From Halomicroarcula saliterrae (GTDB taxonomy: Archaea > Halobacteriota > Halobacteria > Halobacteriales > Haloarculaceae), in assembly GCF_031624395.1 (NCBI RefSeq), contig NZ_JAMQON010000001.1, positions 992,001 through 1,056,000 on the forward strand: a stretch of DNA of 64,000 nt. The letters run 5' to 3'. Under the pieces are notes generated by a model. The model was not told the DNA's origin and ran no database searches. It was given only the letters and a program-made list of their open reading frames with translations. Each line of letters starts with the position of its first letter. Positions within the stretch are counted from its first letter, which is position 1. Below are positions 9,580 to 15,944 of this stretch, piece after piece. Made by a program: the position numbers and the translations under genes.

Positions 9580-9957
9580 TTACGCTTCGGCTTCTTCCGC
9601 TTCTTCGTCCTCGGTGTCGTCGGCTTCAGCGTCGTCGGCGTCCGCCGTGTCCTCGTCGTCGGCGTCGCCCGCCTCTTCGTCGTCAGCGTCCGCAGTGTCG
9701 TCTGCTTTGGCTTCTTCCGCTTCTTCGGCAGCCTCGGCGGCTTCGGCCTGCTCTTTTGCTTCCTGCTGCTGGGCGGCTGTGGTCGTGCGACCGGCGTCGG
9801 TCCAGCCGAGGTTCCGGGCTTCCCGGCCCAGGTCGGCGTTGTTCTCGCACTTCGAGGAACAGAAGTGCGTGGTCGAGCCGTCGTTGTGGACGAGCATCGT
9901 GCCCGTGCCGGGCTCGATGTCAGCGCCACAGTAGTCACATTCTCGGGTTCGGGGCAT
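9580..9957 (-). CDS. rpl24e: 50S ribosomal protein L24e with long acidic tail
   Basis: The N-terminal 60 residues are a normal L24e zinc domain with Cys7/Cys10 and Cys33/Cys37 (ECDYCG ... HFCSSKCENN). They are followed by about 65 residues made almost only of Ala, Asp, Glu, Lys and Gln. The Haloarcula marismortui protein in the 50S structure is about 66 residues, so the tail roughly doubles the length. The start at 9957 is preferred over the longer reading frame because the stop of rps28e lies only 2 bp upstream. L24e belongs to the large subunit near the subunit interface; the tail must hang off the ribosome surface. Confidence 0.93.
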   Translation of the reverse strand: MPRTRECDYCGADIEPGTGTMLVHNDGSTTHFCSSKCENNADLGREARNLGWTDAGRTTTAAQQQEAKEQAEAAEAAEEAEEAKADDTADADDEEAGDADDEDTADADDAEADDTEDEEAEEAEA

Positions 9958-9959
9958 CG

Positions 9960-10187
9960 TTACTGTCCTCCGATGGAGTCGGCTTCGCGGGCCGTCTCGC
10001 GGAGCTGCAGGATATCGCCCTCGCGGACGGGACCGAGGACGTTCCGGGTGATGATACGGCCCTGGTTCTCGCCCTCGCGGATTCGGCACTTGACCTGCAT
10101 GGCCTCGCCGTGCATTCCAGTCTTGCCGACGATCTCGATGACCTCGGCCGACGTGGAGCCGCTACTTTCGGATTCCTCAGCGCTCAT
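9960..10187 (-). CDS. rps28e: 30S ribosomal protein S28e
   Basis: 75 aa. An OB-fold small-subunit protein with the conserved run [20 protein letters not shown] and [18 protein letters not shown], ending in the basic/acidic tail [12 protein letters not shown]. The first 12 residues are a Ser/Glu-rich extension. It lies between rpl7ae (11 bp upstream) and rpl24e (2 bp downstream), the usual archaeal order. Confidence 0.96.
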   Translation of the reverse strand: MSAEESESSGSTSAEVIEIVGKTGMHGEAMQVKCRIREGENQGRIITRNVLGPVREGDILQLRETAREADSIGGQ

Positions 10188-10198
10188 CCGTAATCACC

Positions 10199-10561
10199 TC
10201 AGCGGAGCTCCTCGACTTTGTCGGCGATATCCTCGACGTCGGCCTCGGCCTCGCCGGCATCGGTGATGGCGGCGGCGGCGGAGCCGACTTCGAGCCCGGC
10301 CGCGTGGCCGAGGTCGTCCTGCTGCTCGACGAAGATGAAGGGGACGCCCTTCTCGTCGGCCAGCTCGGGGATGTGCATGACGATCTCCTCGGGCTGGACG
10401 TCCTCGGCGACGAAGACGAGCTCGGCGGAGCCGCGCTCGACGGCCTTGGTCGTCTCGTTGGTTCCTTTCTTCACTGTCCCTGTGTCTCGTGCGACTTCCA
10501 GCGCTTCGAGGGCGTCGTCCTCGAGGTCGGCCGGAACGTCGAAATCTACGTATACTGGCAT
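10199..10561 (-). CDS. rpl7ae: 50S ribosomal protein L7Ae
   Basis: 120 aa. The start is the ATG at 10561, not the in-frame GTG at 10582, because a strong Shine-Dalgarno sequence (GGAGGTGA, about 10570-10577) lies just upstream and the known haloarchaeal protein begins (M)[19 protein letters not shown]. The conserved RNA-binding part [19 protein letters not shown] is present. L7Ae binds kink-turns in 23S rRNA, in box C/D and H/ACA sRNAs and in RNase P RNA. It is the first gene of the run with rps28e, rpl24e and ndk, and its own leader can form a kink-turn-like fold. Confidence 0.97.
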   Translation of the reverse strand: MPVYVDFDVPADLEDDALEALEVARDTGTVKKGTNETTKAVERGSAELVFVAEDVQPEEIVMHIPELADEKGVPFIFVEQQDDLGHAAGLEVGSAAAAITDAGEAEADVEDIADKVEELR

Positions 10562-10577
10562 TTGGATGTTCACCTCC

Positions 10578-10681
10578 TGCACGCGGGCTCAGGCTCCCCC
10601 GCCGTTCGCGGGAAATCCCGCGGCACACCCCGTCGGTGCGCGTAGTCCTGAGAAGGCTGGGAGCATCATCAACCCGGTGCA
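10578..10681 (-). promoter_or_regulatory. Structured leader of rpl7ae with box C/D-like kink-turn
   Basis: In the minus-strand transcript TGCAC (10681-10677) pairs with GTGCA (10582-10578), and CGGGT (10676-10672) with GCCCG (10588-10584), leaving one bulged C. Inside this stem lie AUGAUG (10669-10664), as in box C, and CUGA (10592-10589), as in box D. Beyond them GCTCCC (10664-10659) pairs with GGGAGC (10598-10593). Two stems flanking the G-A pairs of box C/D form the kink-turn that L7Ae binds. The Shine-Dalgarno follows directly at 10577. Spacing is not perfectly canonical: a four-base bulge and one extra C. Confidence 0.6.
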
Positions 10682-10707
10682 GGCTGTAATCGTCTGTGTG
10701 CTACGGG

Positions 10708-10716
10708 CCCTAAAAG
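10708..10716 (-). promoter_or_regulatory. Probable TATA box of the rpl7ae operon
   Basis: Minus-strand CTTTTAGGG, with TTTTA at 10715-10711. About 25 nt downstream the predicted transcript start falls near 10687, just before the outer stem of the kink-turn-like leader at 10681. Confidence 0.45.
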
Positions 10717-10833
10717 CGCTTTCGAAGCCTCAAGCGCATGCCAGCGCGCCACACAGGCGCTTCAGGGTCGGCCGGTGACACCGCGGCTACACCGGTCCCA
10801 CACGCTTTACCCCGTGGCTCACCACACGCCTGT

Positions 10834-11073
10834 ATGCACGAACGCACTGGTCCGGAGGGCGAGACCCTCTACGTCGACCGGGAGGACGGAGACATCGGCA
10901 CGAAAGGCCCCTTTTACGTCGTCTATCTCGACACCGACAGGGAGCGCCGCTGGGGCTACTTCTGTGGCAACTGCGAGACGTTCAACAACGCGATGGACTC
11001 GATGGGCCGAATCCGCTGTAACGACTGTAGCAACCTCAGGAAGGCCGAGGAGTGGGACGCGGCCCACGAGTAA
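10834..11073 (+). CDS. Small zinc-ribbon-like protein, conserved type
   Basis: 79 aa from the ATG at 10834, about 25-30 nt after the TATA-like CTTTAC. The C-terminal half has two Cys pairs (CGNC and CNDC, about residues 48-67) spaced as in a zinc ribbon. The N-terminal half is a beta-rich stretch (ETLYVDREDG, FYVVYLD). No enzymatic motif. Probably a nucleic-acid- or protein-binding accessory factor, but the function is unknown. It is divergent from the rpl7ae operon. Confidence 0.7.
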   Translation: MHERTGPEGETLYVDREDGDIGTKGPFYVVYLDTDRERRWGYFCGNCETFNNAMDSMGRIRCNDCSNLRKAEEWDAAHE

Positions 11074-11145
11074 CGGCCCCTGACACCTGTTGTTCGTCTG
11101 TCTAGTAGGAACGTTTATCACCCACCCACTGGTATGGATTGACAG

Positions 11146-11439
11146 ATGGGTGCCGTTAGCACATCACTCGACGAGCAGGCTCGGTCGATATTCGACGACA
11201 TCGGGTACACCGTGTCGCGCACTGACAACGGACTACGGGCGGCACACAAGTGGCGCGAGGTCGGCGTCACGGTCCTCGACGAGGACACACCGATTCCCGA
11301 ATCGGGCGAGATGCACTGTTTCGTCACTCGCGCGCCGGAGGCCGAGGACCTCGGTGACCGCCTCTCGCGGATGAACGTCGCCTACGACTGGGCGGTCATC
11401 GGTGTCCGCGAGGACGGCGGCTACGACGTCGTCAGATAG
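11146..11439 (+). CDS. Small acidic haloarchaeal protein of unknown function
   Basis: 97 aa, soluble, no Cys cluster and no signal. The N-terminal SLDEQARSIFDDIGYTV and C-terminal YDWAVIGVREDGGYDVVR suggest a small alpha/beta fold. AT-rich bases (AACGTTTATCACC) lie about 30 nt upstream and could be the promoter. I do not recognise a function. Confidence 0.65.
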   Translation: MGAVSTSLDEQARSIFDDIGYTVSRTDNGLRAAHKWREVGVTVLDEDTPIPESGEMHCFVTRAPEAEDLGDRLSRMNVAYDWAVIGVREDGGYDVVR

Positions 11440-11605
11440 CGCCGGAACACGGAGACACTGGGTTCCCCTCTTTTCGCACTGCCGGCTCTCGGAGTTCGCC
11501 TCTCGAACAGTGTTTCGTCGACTCCTCATGAGACCCAGCGGCCCTGAATTAGTGTTACAGCCGTTGTCACGGGGAATTTATAGCTGTCGAGGGCGAAGAC
11601 GGGCT

Positions 11606-12520
11606 ATGTTCATCGGTCACGCACTGCTGGCGTTCGCTCTCGCCGTGCGCGGGGCCGAGCGTCTCTCGGTCCCACGCGAGCGTGCGCTGCGATTCGGCGT
11701 CCTCGCGGCTCTGTTCGCCGCGATACCGGACGTCGACGTCGTGTACGCCCCCGTCGGGCTCCTCATGCAGTCGGCCGAGACGGTCGGACCGGACGTGTTC
11801 TGGGAGACGGCAAACGTCATTCATCGGGGCCCGACGCACTCGCTGGTGATGGCCGGCACACTCGCACTGGCCGTCTTCCTGTGGGCCGTCGGGACGCGCG
11901 GAGCGCGAGCGCTCTCGCTCTCACTCGCCGCGGCACTGGTCGCCGTCGGGGCGCTGTTCAGCGGTGCCGTCGGCGGGGTCGTCGTGCTGGTGTTCGTCGG
12001 CTCGGGCTTTGCGGTCGGCGAACTGGCCGCCCGCGAGGGCCTCGCGCCGCGACCGCTGCTTGCCGCCGCGCTCGTCGGCCTCTGGTCGCACCCCTTTGGC
12101 GACCTCTTTACCGGGTCGCCACCGCCGTTCCTGTACCCGTTCGACGTAGTGCTGGTCGCAGAGCGCGTGGCGCTACACCCCGACCCGACGGGGCAGTTGC
12201 TCGCGGCCTTCGCGGTCGAACTCGGCGCGATATGGCTGGCCGTCTGGACGTACGCCCATCTGACGGACCGGCGGCTCACGGACCTCGTCAGTCCCCGGGC
12301 CTCGCTGGGCGCGGGCTACGCCGCGGCCGCCCTGCTGTTGCCGGCGCCGACGATGGAACGGTCCGCCCACTTCGTCTTCAGCGTCCTCGCCATCGGTGTC
12401 GTCGGTGCGCCGGTCCGCCCGTTCAGCAGCGGTGTCGACCCGCTCCGGGTCGTCGTGACCGGGCTGGCCGCCGTCACCGTCGCGGCCGTCGCTTACGCCA
12501 CGACCTACGGCGTCCTGTAG
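11606..12520 (+). CDS. YdjM-like membrane-bound metal-dependent hydrolase (DUF457-type)
   Basis: 304 aa from the ATG at 11606 (the open frame extends upstream but lacks a start with family similarity). It has family motifs IPDVDVV, HRGPTHSLV and SHPFGDLFTGS, where His and Asp residues are thought to bind metal, embedded in about seven hydrophobic segments. YdjM-type proteins are inner-membrane proteins sometimes under SOS control in bacteria; the substrate is unknown. A TATA-like AATTTATAG lies about 30 nt upstream. Confidence 0.8.
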   Translation: MFIGHALLAFALAVRGAERLSVPRERALRFGVLAALFAAIPDVDVVYAPVGLLMQSAETVGPDVFWETANVIHRGPTHSLVMAGTLALAVFLWAVGTRGARALSLSLAAALVAVGALFSGAVGGVVVLVFVGSGFAVGELAAREGLAPRPLLAAALVGLWSHPFGDLFTGSPPPFLYPFDVVLVAERVALHPDPTGQLLAAFAVELGAIWLAVWTYAHLTDRRLTDLVSPRASLGAGYAAAALLLPAPTMERSAHFVFSVLAIGVVGAPVRPFSSGVDPLRVVVTGLAAVTVAAVAYATTYGVL

Positions 12521-12562
12521 CGGGGCGACAGTGTTTTGCACGGGCGACCAGTCGTGGGTGGC

Positions 12563-13177
12563 ATGAGCGGTGACGTGACAGACCTGTTGCGCGACCGGCG
12601 AGTCAACGCCGTGCTCGCGTGGCTTGTCGTCGCACTGATACTGGCAGTCGCCGCCGGAAGCGTCGTTCAGGGAGAACTCCTGTGGGCCGGATTCACGGGC
12701 GCGCTCGCGTGCATCGTCCTCTTCCCGCCGCTCGCGTACCGGAACAGCCAGGCGATGCTCCCCTGGGAAATCGTCCTGCTGGCGGCGCTGCCTGTCGTCG
12801 GTCGGCTCTTCACGACGGTGCCAGTCACCGGCAATCTCGCGACGTACCTCTCGGTCGCCGCCGTCGCGCTCATCGTCTCGGTCGAACTGCAACTGTTCAC
12901 GGCGGTGAAGATGACCCCGCGCTTTGCGGTCGTCTTCGTCGGCGTGACGACGATGGCGGCCGCCGGCATCTGGGCCGTCGCCCGCTGGGCGGTCGACCGG
13001 ACGCTCGGAACGACGTTCATCCTCGACCCCGCGCTCTCCGAACACGCCATCGAGGAGGCGCTGATGTGGCAGTTCGTCGCCTCGACGGTGGCGGGTATCG
13101 GTGCCGGCGTCTTCTTCGCGTGGTACGTCGGCCGGCAGGTGGCAGTGGCGCGGCTCCCGGAGGAGGTCGGCCAGTGA
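12563..13177 (+). CDS. Membrane protein, unknown function
   Basis: 204 aa with about five hydrophobic segments and a short charged N-terminus (MSGDVTDLLRDRR). No family motif that I recognise. It overlaps the next membrane-protein gene by four bases (GTGA), so the two are almost certainly translated from one mRNA and may form a complex. A Shine-Dalgarno for the partner (GGAGGT at about 13161) lies within its last codons. Confidence 0.72.
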   Translation: MSGDVTDLLRDRRVNAVLAWLVVALILAVAAGSVVQGELLWAGFTGALACIVLFPPLAYRNSQAMLPWEIVLLAALPVVGRLFTTVPVTGNLATYLSVAAVALIVSVELQLFTAVKMTPRFAVVFVGVTTMAAAGIWAVARWAVDRTLGTTFILDPALSEHAIEEALMWQFVASTVAGIGAGVFFAWYVGRQVAVARLPEEVGQ

Positions 13178-13833
13178 GAGTCCGTGACTACGTCGGCATC
13201 GGCGACCGCCGGCAGCGACAGGCGACCTACGTGATGGAACTGCTGCTGGTCGGTATCCTCGCCATCGGTCTCGCCACGGGGAGCACCGGCGTCATCGTCA
13301 ACACCGGTGTCGGGTTGCTGGTCACACAGCTCCCGGCGCTCCTCGAACGGGACTACGGCATCGCGCTCGACCCGGCGCTGACGCTGTGGATAACCACGGC
13401 GGTGTTTCTCCACGCCGTCGGCGTCATCGGGCTCCCGTGGTCGGACGTGAACTTCTACAAGAGCATCTGGTGGTGGGACCACCTCACCCACGCGCTCTCC
13501 TCCTCTATCGTCGCCGCCATCGGCTACACCACCGTCCGGGCACTCGACCGTCACTCCGAGGACATCTACGTCCCGCCGCGGTTCATGTTCGTGTTCATCC
13601 TCCTGTTCGTGCTGGCCTTCGGCGTCGCGTGGGAGGTCTTGGAGTTCAGTATCACGCTCGCGGCGGAAGCGACGGGCAACGACACCGTCCTCACGCAGTT
13701 CGGACTCGGCGACACGATGCTCGACCTCGTCTTCGACACCATCGGCGCCGTCGTAGTGGCCGTCTGGGGGACGGCCCATCTGACCGACATCGTCGGTCTC
13801 GTCGAGGGGTGGCTGGACGGGCGAGCCGGGTGA
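13174..13833 (+). CDS. Membrane protein, tentatively YjdF/DUF2238-like
   Basis: 219 aa starting with GTG at 13174, inside the stop of the previous gene; a GGAGGT ribosome site 8 nt upstream supports this start over the much longer open frame. About six membrane helices. The motifs WWWDHLTHALSSS and FGVAWEVLEF recall the His-His and Trp-Glu motifs of the YjdF/DUF2238 family, but this is tentative. Co-translated with the gene at 12563. Function unknown. Confidence 0.7.
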   Translation: MRVRDYVGIGDRRQRQATYVMELLLVGILAIGLATGSTGVIVNTGVGLLVTQLPALLERDYGIALDPALTLWITTAVFLHAVGVIGLPWSDVNFYKSIWWWDHLTHALSSSIVAAIGYTTVRALDRHSEDIYVPPRFMFVFILLFVLAFGVAWEVLEFSITLAAEATGNDTVLTQFGLGDTMLDLVFDTIGAVVVAVWGTAHLTDIVGLVEGWLDGRAG

Positions 13834-13876
13834 CACACGGCTTGCTTATCGGCGGAGCCCCCCTCCCTGTACAGCT

Positions 13877-15037
13877 TCAGGACTCGCGGAGCGCCTCGAT
13901 AGTGCCGGAGTTCGTCGCCACGTATACGACGCCCTCGGCGAGGGCCGGCGTCTGTCTGGTCTGGCGCTCGGTGTCGTACGTCCAGCGCACGCCTCCGTTC
14001 GACTGGTCGAGCGCGACGACGGCTCCCGAGAGTTCCCTCACGTAGACGGTCTCCTCGGCCACCACCGGTATCGGCGGGTTGCTCGCGTTGCTGCTCCGAC
14101 TCCACTGCTGTGAGCCGTCTTCGCTGGAGAAGGCGTACGTGCCGTCGTCCCCACCGACGTAGATAGTCCCGTCAGAGACGGCGATGTGCCTGAAGTTGCC
14201 GCGCCCGCCGTCGGTGTCCAGCAACGTCTCGCCGGTGTCCGGATCCATCGCGAGCACTTCCTGTTCGACGCCCGCGTACACCGTGCCGTCGGCGACCGCC
14301 GGAGCGGACGTGACCTGTCCGAGGAACCTCTCCGCCCAGCGCTCCTCGCCGGAATCCGCCGCGTACGCATACAGCGTATCGCCGGCGCCGACGTACACCG
14401 TCCCGCCGGCGATAGCTGCGGCGGTCATATTCCCACCGGGGTCCGCCGACCAGCGGACGCTCTCGTTCTCGGTGTCGATAGCTGTGAGACCGGCCCCGTC
14501 TGCGTCCGGGAGCACGAGGAGCCCGTTCGCCACCGTCGCATCGCCCTCCACTAGCCGCCCGGCGTCCACCGTCCACAGCTCCTCGCCGGTTTCGGCGTCG
14601 AAGGCGTACGCCGTCTCTTCGTCGCCGATGTAGACGACGCCACCGGTCACCGCGGGGGTCTGTGGGTTTATCTGTTCGAGGTCGGTGCGCCACAGCTCGT
14701 CGCCGTTCTCCGCGTCGAAGGCGGCGAGCGTGCCCGTCCGCTCATCGGAGTCCCCGCCGACGACGAAGAGCCGGCCATCGGCGACCACGGGACTCCCAGT
14801 GAAGTCGCCCACGGTCGCCGTCCAGTCCTCGGTGGCGTTCCCGCGTGGCCCGCTGACGGACAGCGACCGCGTGCCGGTCGGCCCGGCACCGACCATTCGC
14901 CACGCATCTGGCCCCGCAGCGTCCGCCGCTGTCGGCGTCCCAGCGTTGCCCCCGTCGAGCACGCCCAGACAGCCCGCAAGTCCGATCGAACACGCGGCCC
15001 CACCGATTCGAAGCAGTTCTCGCCGAGTTCGTGTCAT
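13877..15037 (-). CDS. PQQ-like beta-propeller lipoprotein
   Basis: 386 aa from the ATG at 15037. Tat-type signal (RRELLRIGG) and lipobox Cys23. Seven or eight repeats of about 40 residues follow the pattern ..GTVYVG..D.YAFDAETGEELW..., typical of PQQ/BamB-like eight-bladed propellers. The residues needed for PQQ catalysis are not obvious, so a scaffold or ligand-binding role on the outer face of the membrane is more likely than dehydrogenase activity. It is similar in plan to the gene at 21094-22383. Confidence 0.85.
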   Translation of the reverse strand: MTRTRRELLRIGGAACSIGLAGCLGVLDGGNAGTPTAADAAGPDAWRMVGAGPTGTRSLSVSGPRGNATEDWTATVGDFTGSPVVADGRLFVVGGDSDERTGTLAAFDAENGDELWRTDLEQINPQTPAVTGGVVYIGDEETAYAFDAETGEELWTVDAGRLVEGDATVANGLLVLPDADGAGLTAIDTENESVRWSADPGGNMTAAAIAGGTVYVGAGDTLYAYAADSGEERWAERFLGQVTSAPAVADGTVYAGVEQEVLAMDPDTGETLLDTDGGRGNFRHIAVSDGTIYVGGDDGTYAFSSEDGSQQWSRSSNASNPPIPVVAEETVYVRELSGAVVALDQSNGGVRWTYDTERQTRQTPALAEGVVYVATNSGTIEALRES

Positions 15038-15230
15038 AAGTATGCCGTTCCCCACATGATAATACAAGTTTCGGTCGCGCGGAAAAATATCTCACGGCAG
15101 TTCCGGGGCGGGCCACACCGGTGACAGGGAGCCGCCCGCCGCTCTCGGCAGCAGTTCACAGCCCCGCGGGACGGAACTGCCCCAGAGGACCGTAGTTTTA
15201 TACTTCAACCGAGCGACAGTTCAAAACGCT

Positions 15231-15431
15231 ATGGTGTTCAAGAAGATCACGCTCATCGGCACGAGTCCCGAGAGCTTCGACGACGCGGCCGACGACGCGA
15301 TCGAGCGCGCCGAGCGCACGCTGGACAATCTGATGTGGGTCGAAGTCGACGAACTGGGCGTCGAAATCGCCAGCGTCGAGAACCGCGAGTATCAGGCTGA
15401 GGTGACAGTCGCGTTCGAGCTCGAAGAGTAG
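15231..15431 (+). CDS. Dodecin, flavin-binding protein
   Basis: 66 aa, the full length of the family. It has [20 protein letters not shown], the flavin-stacking Trp in [13 protein letters not shown] and the closing strands [12 protein letters not shown]. Twelve copies form a hollow shell; haloarchaeal dodecin stores riboflavin or lumichrome in dark conditions. TTTTATAC about 30 nt before the ATG is a good TATA box. An inverted repeat follows the stop codon at once. Confidence 0.95.
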   Translation: MVFKKITLIGTSPESFDDAADDAIERAERTLDNLMWVEVDELGVEIASVENREYQAEVTVAFELEE

Positions 15432-15432
15432 C

Positions 15433-15459
15433 GAGGTATCTCGCATCGCGAGACACCTC
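15433..15459 (+). terminator. Hairpin directly after the dodecin gene
   Basis: Arms GAGGTATCTCGC and GCGAGACACCTC pair over 12 positions with one mismatch around a 3-base loop. It starts 2 bases after the dodecin stop. No T-run follows, so it may be an mRNA 3'-end stabiliser or a weak terminator between dodecin and the convergent IscA-type gene. Confidence 0.45.
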
Positions 15460-15500
15460 AATCTGGAGGCGGGAGCGACGGCGACCCGCGTAGGAGTCGT

Positions 15501-15872
15501 TTACGTCCGGAACGACTCGCCACAGCCGCACTCGCTGACCACGTTGGGGTTCTCGACGTGGAACCCCGCGCCCTGCAGTCCCCCCTCGTAGGCCAGGACG
15601 GAGCCTTCGATGTAGTCGATGCTCGCGCCGTCGACGAACACGCGTAGACCGTTGCGCTCGTAGACGGTGTCCCCGTCTTCCGGTTCGTGCTCGAAGCGCA
15701 TCCCGTAGGAGAGCCCGGCACAGCCGCCCTGCTGGACGAACAGGCGAAGGCCGGCGATGTCAGTGTCCATTCCCTCTCCTTCCAGGAGGGCCAGTGCTTC
15801 TTCGGCGGCGTCCTCGGTGACCCCGACGTCCTCCCCGCCGAGTTGGGGTTCGCCGTCTACGGTGCTGCTCAT
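15501..15872 (-). CDS. HesB/IscA-type iron-sulfur cluster assembly protein
   Basis: 123 aa. The three conserved cysteines are present: Cys51 in QQGGCAGLSYG, and Cys115 and Cys117 in SECGCGESF. The fold and length match A-type carriers (IscA/ErpA/SufA), which hold or pass on Fe-S clusters in the cytoplasm. The N-terminal 15 residues are an acidic extension. It stands alone here, without suf or isc genes. Confidence 0.93.
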   Translation of the reverse strand: MSSTVDGEPQLGGEDVGVTEDAAEEALALLEGEGMDTDIAGLRLFVQQGGCAGLSYGMRFEHEPEDGDTVYERNGLRVFVDGASIDYIEGSVLAYEGGLQGAGFHVENPNVVSECGCGESFRT

Positions 15873-15944
15873 ACAGGTAGGTGCGGCCCCGGTCGTGTTA
15901 ACCCTGACGCTGGTCCGAACGGTCGAGCGCGAGCGGGGCCGCCT

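Noticed and set aside
10578-10681. Free-standing box C/D guide sRNA
   Set aside because: Boxes next to stems (GCTCCC/GGGAGC) leave no single-stranded guide region, and no D'/C' pair is clear; a leader kink-turn fits better.
12619-13173. Long N-terminal extension of the gene at 13174
   Set aside because: It would overlap the preceding membrane-protein gene and be Arg-rich; the GTG with Shine-Dalgarno at 13174 fits better.
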